Positions 6,950 to 8,140 of a stretch of DNA of 8,140 bases are shown here, piece by piece. Both the position numbers and the translations under genes were made by a program. The notes below the pieces were generated by a model that worked only from the letters and a program-made list of their open reading frames with translations, was not told where the DNA came from and made no database searches. Each line of letters starts with the position of its first letter. The first letter of the stretch is position 1. Source of the DNA: CAZYWA01 sp964650975 [NCBI: uncultured bacterium] (GTDB lineage: Bacteria > JADJOY01); NCBI GenBank assembly GCA_964650975.1, contig CAZYWA010000364.1, positions 1 to 8,140 on the forward strand, in the 5' to 3' direction.

Positions 6950-7249
6950 TCACTTCTCGCGCGAGCCGATGTTGCGCGTGCGGCGCGCCATGGGTCGCGA
7001 CGGCGCCCTCGGCGCTGGCGCAACGGCTCGGAGCGAAGGCCGGGGGAGTCCAGGGCGCGGGAGCGCGCGTTTCGCCTCGAGCTCCAGATCGGGCTCGGCG
7101 AGGTACTTGTCGTCTGGAAGCTCCGGAAGCGGGGACCGGGTGACGCTCCCACTCGGGCTTGTCCATGCGTCCGTCGGAATGCGCGTCCCGGCGCCCGGGC
7201 TTCCGGACCGTGGCGTCACGACATCGTCTGCCTTGCGTTCATCTTTCAT
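6950..7249 (-). CDS. Small hydrophilic proline/arginine-rich protein, unknown function
   Basis: The product has 99 residues and no recognised family. The ATG at 7249 is supported by a purine-rich ribosome site (GAGGAAGAAG at 7254-7263) and a lysine/aspartate-rich first dozen residues. Residues 42-63 (LPELPDDKYLAEP and an acidic stretch) have strong coding bias. The C-terminal 35 residues are rich in Pro, Ala and Arg and probably disordered and basic. There is no membrane segment or signal peptide. Between about 7215 and 7120 another minus-strand frame looks more protein-like (it includes MDKPEWERHPVP from 7166), so the middle of the gene may be read in the wrong frame here; see findings. The gene is first in a same-direction set leading to the zinc ribbon gene. 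Confidence 0.6.
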   Translation of the reverse strand: MKDERKADDVVTPRSGSPGAGTRIPTDAWTSPSGSVTRSPLPELPDDKYLAEPDLELEAKRALPRPGLPRPSLRAVAPAPRAPSRPMARRTRNIGSREK

Positions 7250-7491
7250 CTGGCTTCTTCCTCGTCCGGTACATCCCGCGCCTTCGCAAACCGAGCAGCT
7301 TACCTGACGTGCCCAGCGACTCGGTCGTCGTGTGGAAGGGCCGCGCATCGCATTGCACACCTTTGTCGGTCGTGCTCTCATCGACCCACCCCAGGAGTTC
7401 TCCGTGGCCGACGCTCAGGTGTCTCCCGGCATGACGTCGTCCCTCTCCATCCGGTGCGCATTTCGGTGCATGCCTGCTCGCCGGGAGGCGC
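7250..7491. promoter_or_regulatory. Divergent intergenic region between small-gene operon and lipoprotein gene
   Basis: This stretch of 242 bases separates two divergent starts and must carry both promoters. A weak plus-strand candidate is TTGCAC (7353-7358), 17 bases before TCTCAT (7376-7381); the match to the sigma-70 consensus is poor. GGTGC followed by CAT recurs as a near direct repeat around 7455-7470, close to the plus-strand start. GAGGGAC occurs once on the minus strand (7438-7444) but lacks the final C of the intergenic 8-mer. I see no further gene. Confidence 0.4.
7254..7263 (-). promoter_or_regulatory. Ribosome binding site for the gene starting at 7249
   Basis: Read on the minus strand this is GAGGAAGAAG, ending 4 bases before the ATG at 7249, with the GAGG core 10 bases upstream. 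It is the clearest Shine-Dalgarno-like site in the window and decides the start of the small gene. Confidence 0.65.
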
Positions 7492-8140
7492 ATGAGATCG
7501 TTCTTCGCCGCAGCAAGCGTCGCGGTGTCGCCTCGCCCGGCTCGACCGTTCCAGCGGTGCTCTGACCCCGATCGCGCCGCCGCGTGGCTCGCCTTTCTGG
7601 GCGGGTTGCTCGCCGCTTCGTGCAGCCCTCGCGGAGCCGAACAGCCGGGGCTGATTCTTCCGTTGCCCGATCCGCCGGCGGTCTTCACGAGCGACCTCGG
7701 GCGCGGGCTCGCCGACCCCACCCAGGTGGCGCTCGCGCTCGACGGTCGATCGCTGCTGGCGCTGGAAAGCGCCGAGGGGCGAGTCGCCCGGATCGACCTC
7801 GCCACCGGGAAGATCGATCGCCTGCTCGATTCGGGCGCCACGGGTCTGCAGGTCGCGCCCGACGGCGGTGCGGTCCTGGTGATGACGGGCGGCACCGACG
7901 GCGCGAACGGCGCCTGCCGGGCATGGCAAGCCTGCGGGCACGGCATCCTTCGCATCGATCTCGGCACCGGCTCGGTCCAGCAGCTCCCCGTCGACGTACC
8001 GAGCTCCGGCTTCTTCCTCGATTCGAGCGGCGCCCACTACTACACCGCGAGCGTCACGAGCGACGGCGCGAATGGGGTCGAGCGCGTGGATCTCGCCACC
8101 GGCGCGCACGAGCAGCTCGAGACCTGCCACAACACGCGAC
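7492..8140 (+). CDS. Probable lipoprotein with beta-propeller repeats (3' end outside window)
   Basis: An open frame of 216 complete codons runs to the window edge. From the ATG at 7492, a hydrophobic stretch (WLAFLGGLLAAS) precedes a cysteine at residue 44, giving the lipobox LAASC; the mature protein would begin C-S-P-R. The signal region is long; a GTG at 7525 would give cysteine 33 and is a possible alternative start. GGGAGG lies 3 bases before the ATG, a usable but close ribosome site. The mature part has repeated blade-like units: ARIDLATGKIDRLL, LRIDLGTGSVQQLP and ERVDLATGAHEQL, about 45-60 residues apart, as in YVTN/NHL propellers. Cysteines 142 and 148 may form a disulfide. It is expected to be lipid-anchored on the periplasmic side of the inner or outer membrane. 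It is divergent from the small-gene operon. Its role is unknown; propeller lipoproteins often serve as assembly or binding subunits. Confidence 0.85.
   Translation, partial: MRSFFAAASVAVSPRPARPFQRCSDPDRAAAWLAFLGGLLAASCSPRGAEQPGLILPLPDPPAVFTSDLGRGLADPTQVALALDGRSLLALESAEGRVARIDLATGKIDRLLDSGATGLQVAPDGGAVLVMTGGTDGANGACRAWQACGHGILRIDLGTGSVQQLPVDVPSSGFFLDSSGAHYYTASVTSDGANGVERVDLATGAHEQLETCHNTR

Noticed and set aside
6950-6952. TGA between the small genes as a selenocysteine codon
   Set aside because: No SECIS-like hairpin was recognised directly after it, and no redox motif surrounds it.
8101-8140. TCHNTR near the window end as a possible haem site in the lipoprotein
   Set aside because: There is only one cysteine before the histidine, so no CXXCH motif. 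No other haem motif is visible in this partial protein.

Overview
The window is very GC-rich, and its reading frames show strong G/C preference at third codon positions. The gene content is a membrane-anchored multiheme c-type cytochrome, beta-propeller envelope proteins and a DUF1566-type domain protein. This points to a Gram-negative, respiratory bacterium of a high-GC lineage such as Myxococcota, other former Deltaproteobacteria, Binatota, Gemmatimonadota or Eisenbacteria. There is no rRNA, tRNA or marker gene, so the lineage cannot be fixed. I saw no CRISPR array, transposase, integrase or tRNA.

Layout. Positions 1-1321 (minus strand) hold the 5' part of a membrane protein with about seven hydrophobic segments followed by a propeller-like domain; its 3' end lies outside the window. 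A roughly 460-bp divergent intergenic region (1322-1779) carries a tandem 9-mer repeat and a large imperfect inverted repeat. Positions 1780-3876 (plus) encode a 698-residue protein with about seven N-terminal membrane segments and a C-terminal pentaheme c-type cytochrome domain. A short convergent intergenic region (3877-4029) holds two GC-rich hairpins. From 7249 down to 4030 four minus-strand genes follow in one direction: a small proline-rich hydrophilic protein, a four-cysteine zinc ribbon protein, a three-helix membrane protein with a YVTN-like propeller, and a five-helix membrane protein ending in a DUF1566 domain. The last two are separated by only 7 bases. Divergent from this set, at 7492, starts a probable lipoprotein with propeller repeats that runs off the end of the window.

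How it may work together (inference). The cytochrome has the composition expected of a quinone-linked or membrane-to-periplasm electron-transfer protein. Three different propeller proteins (seven-helix anchor, three-helix anchor, probable lipid anchor) and one DUF1566 protein would place several ligand- or partner-binding domains on the outer face of the membrane near it. I recognise no named operon with this combination, and no gene symbol can be assigned. The linkage between the cytochrome and the propeller proteins rests on adjacency only, because they lie on opposite strands.

Non-coding structure is the other notable theme. The 8-mer GAGGGACC occurs five times, only in three intergenic regions and always on the plus strand. 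Three copies lie inside the loop, or across the loop and stem edge, of potential hairpins.
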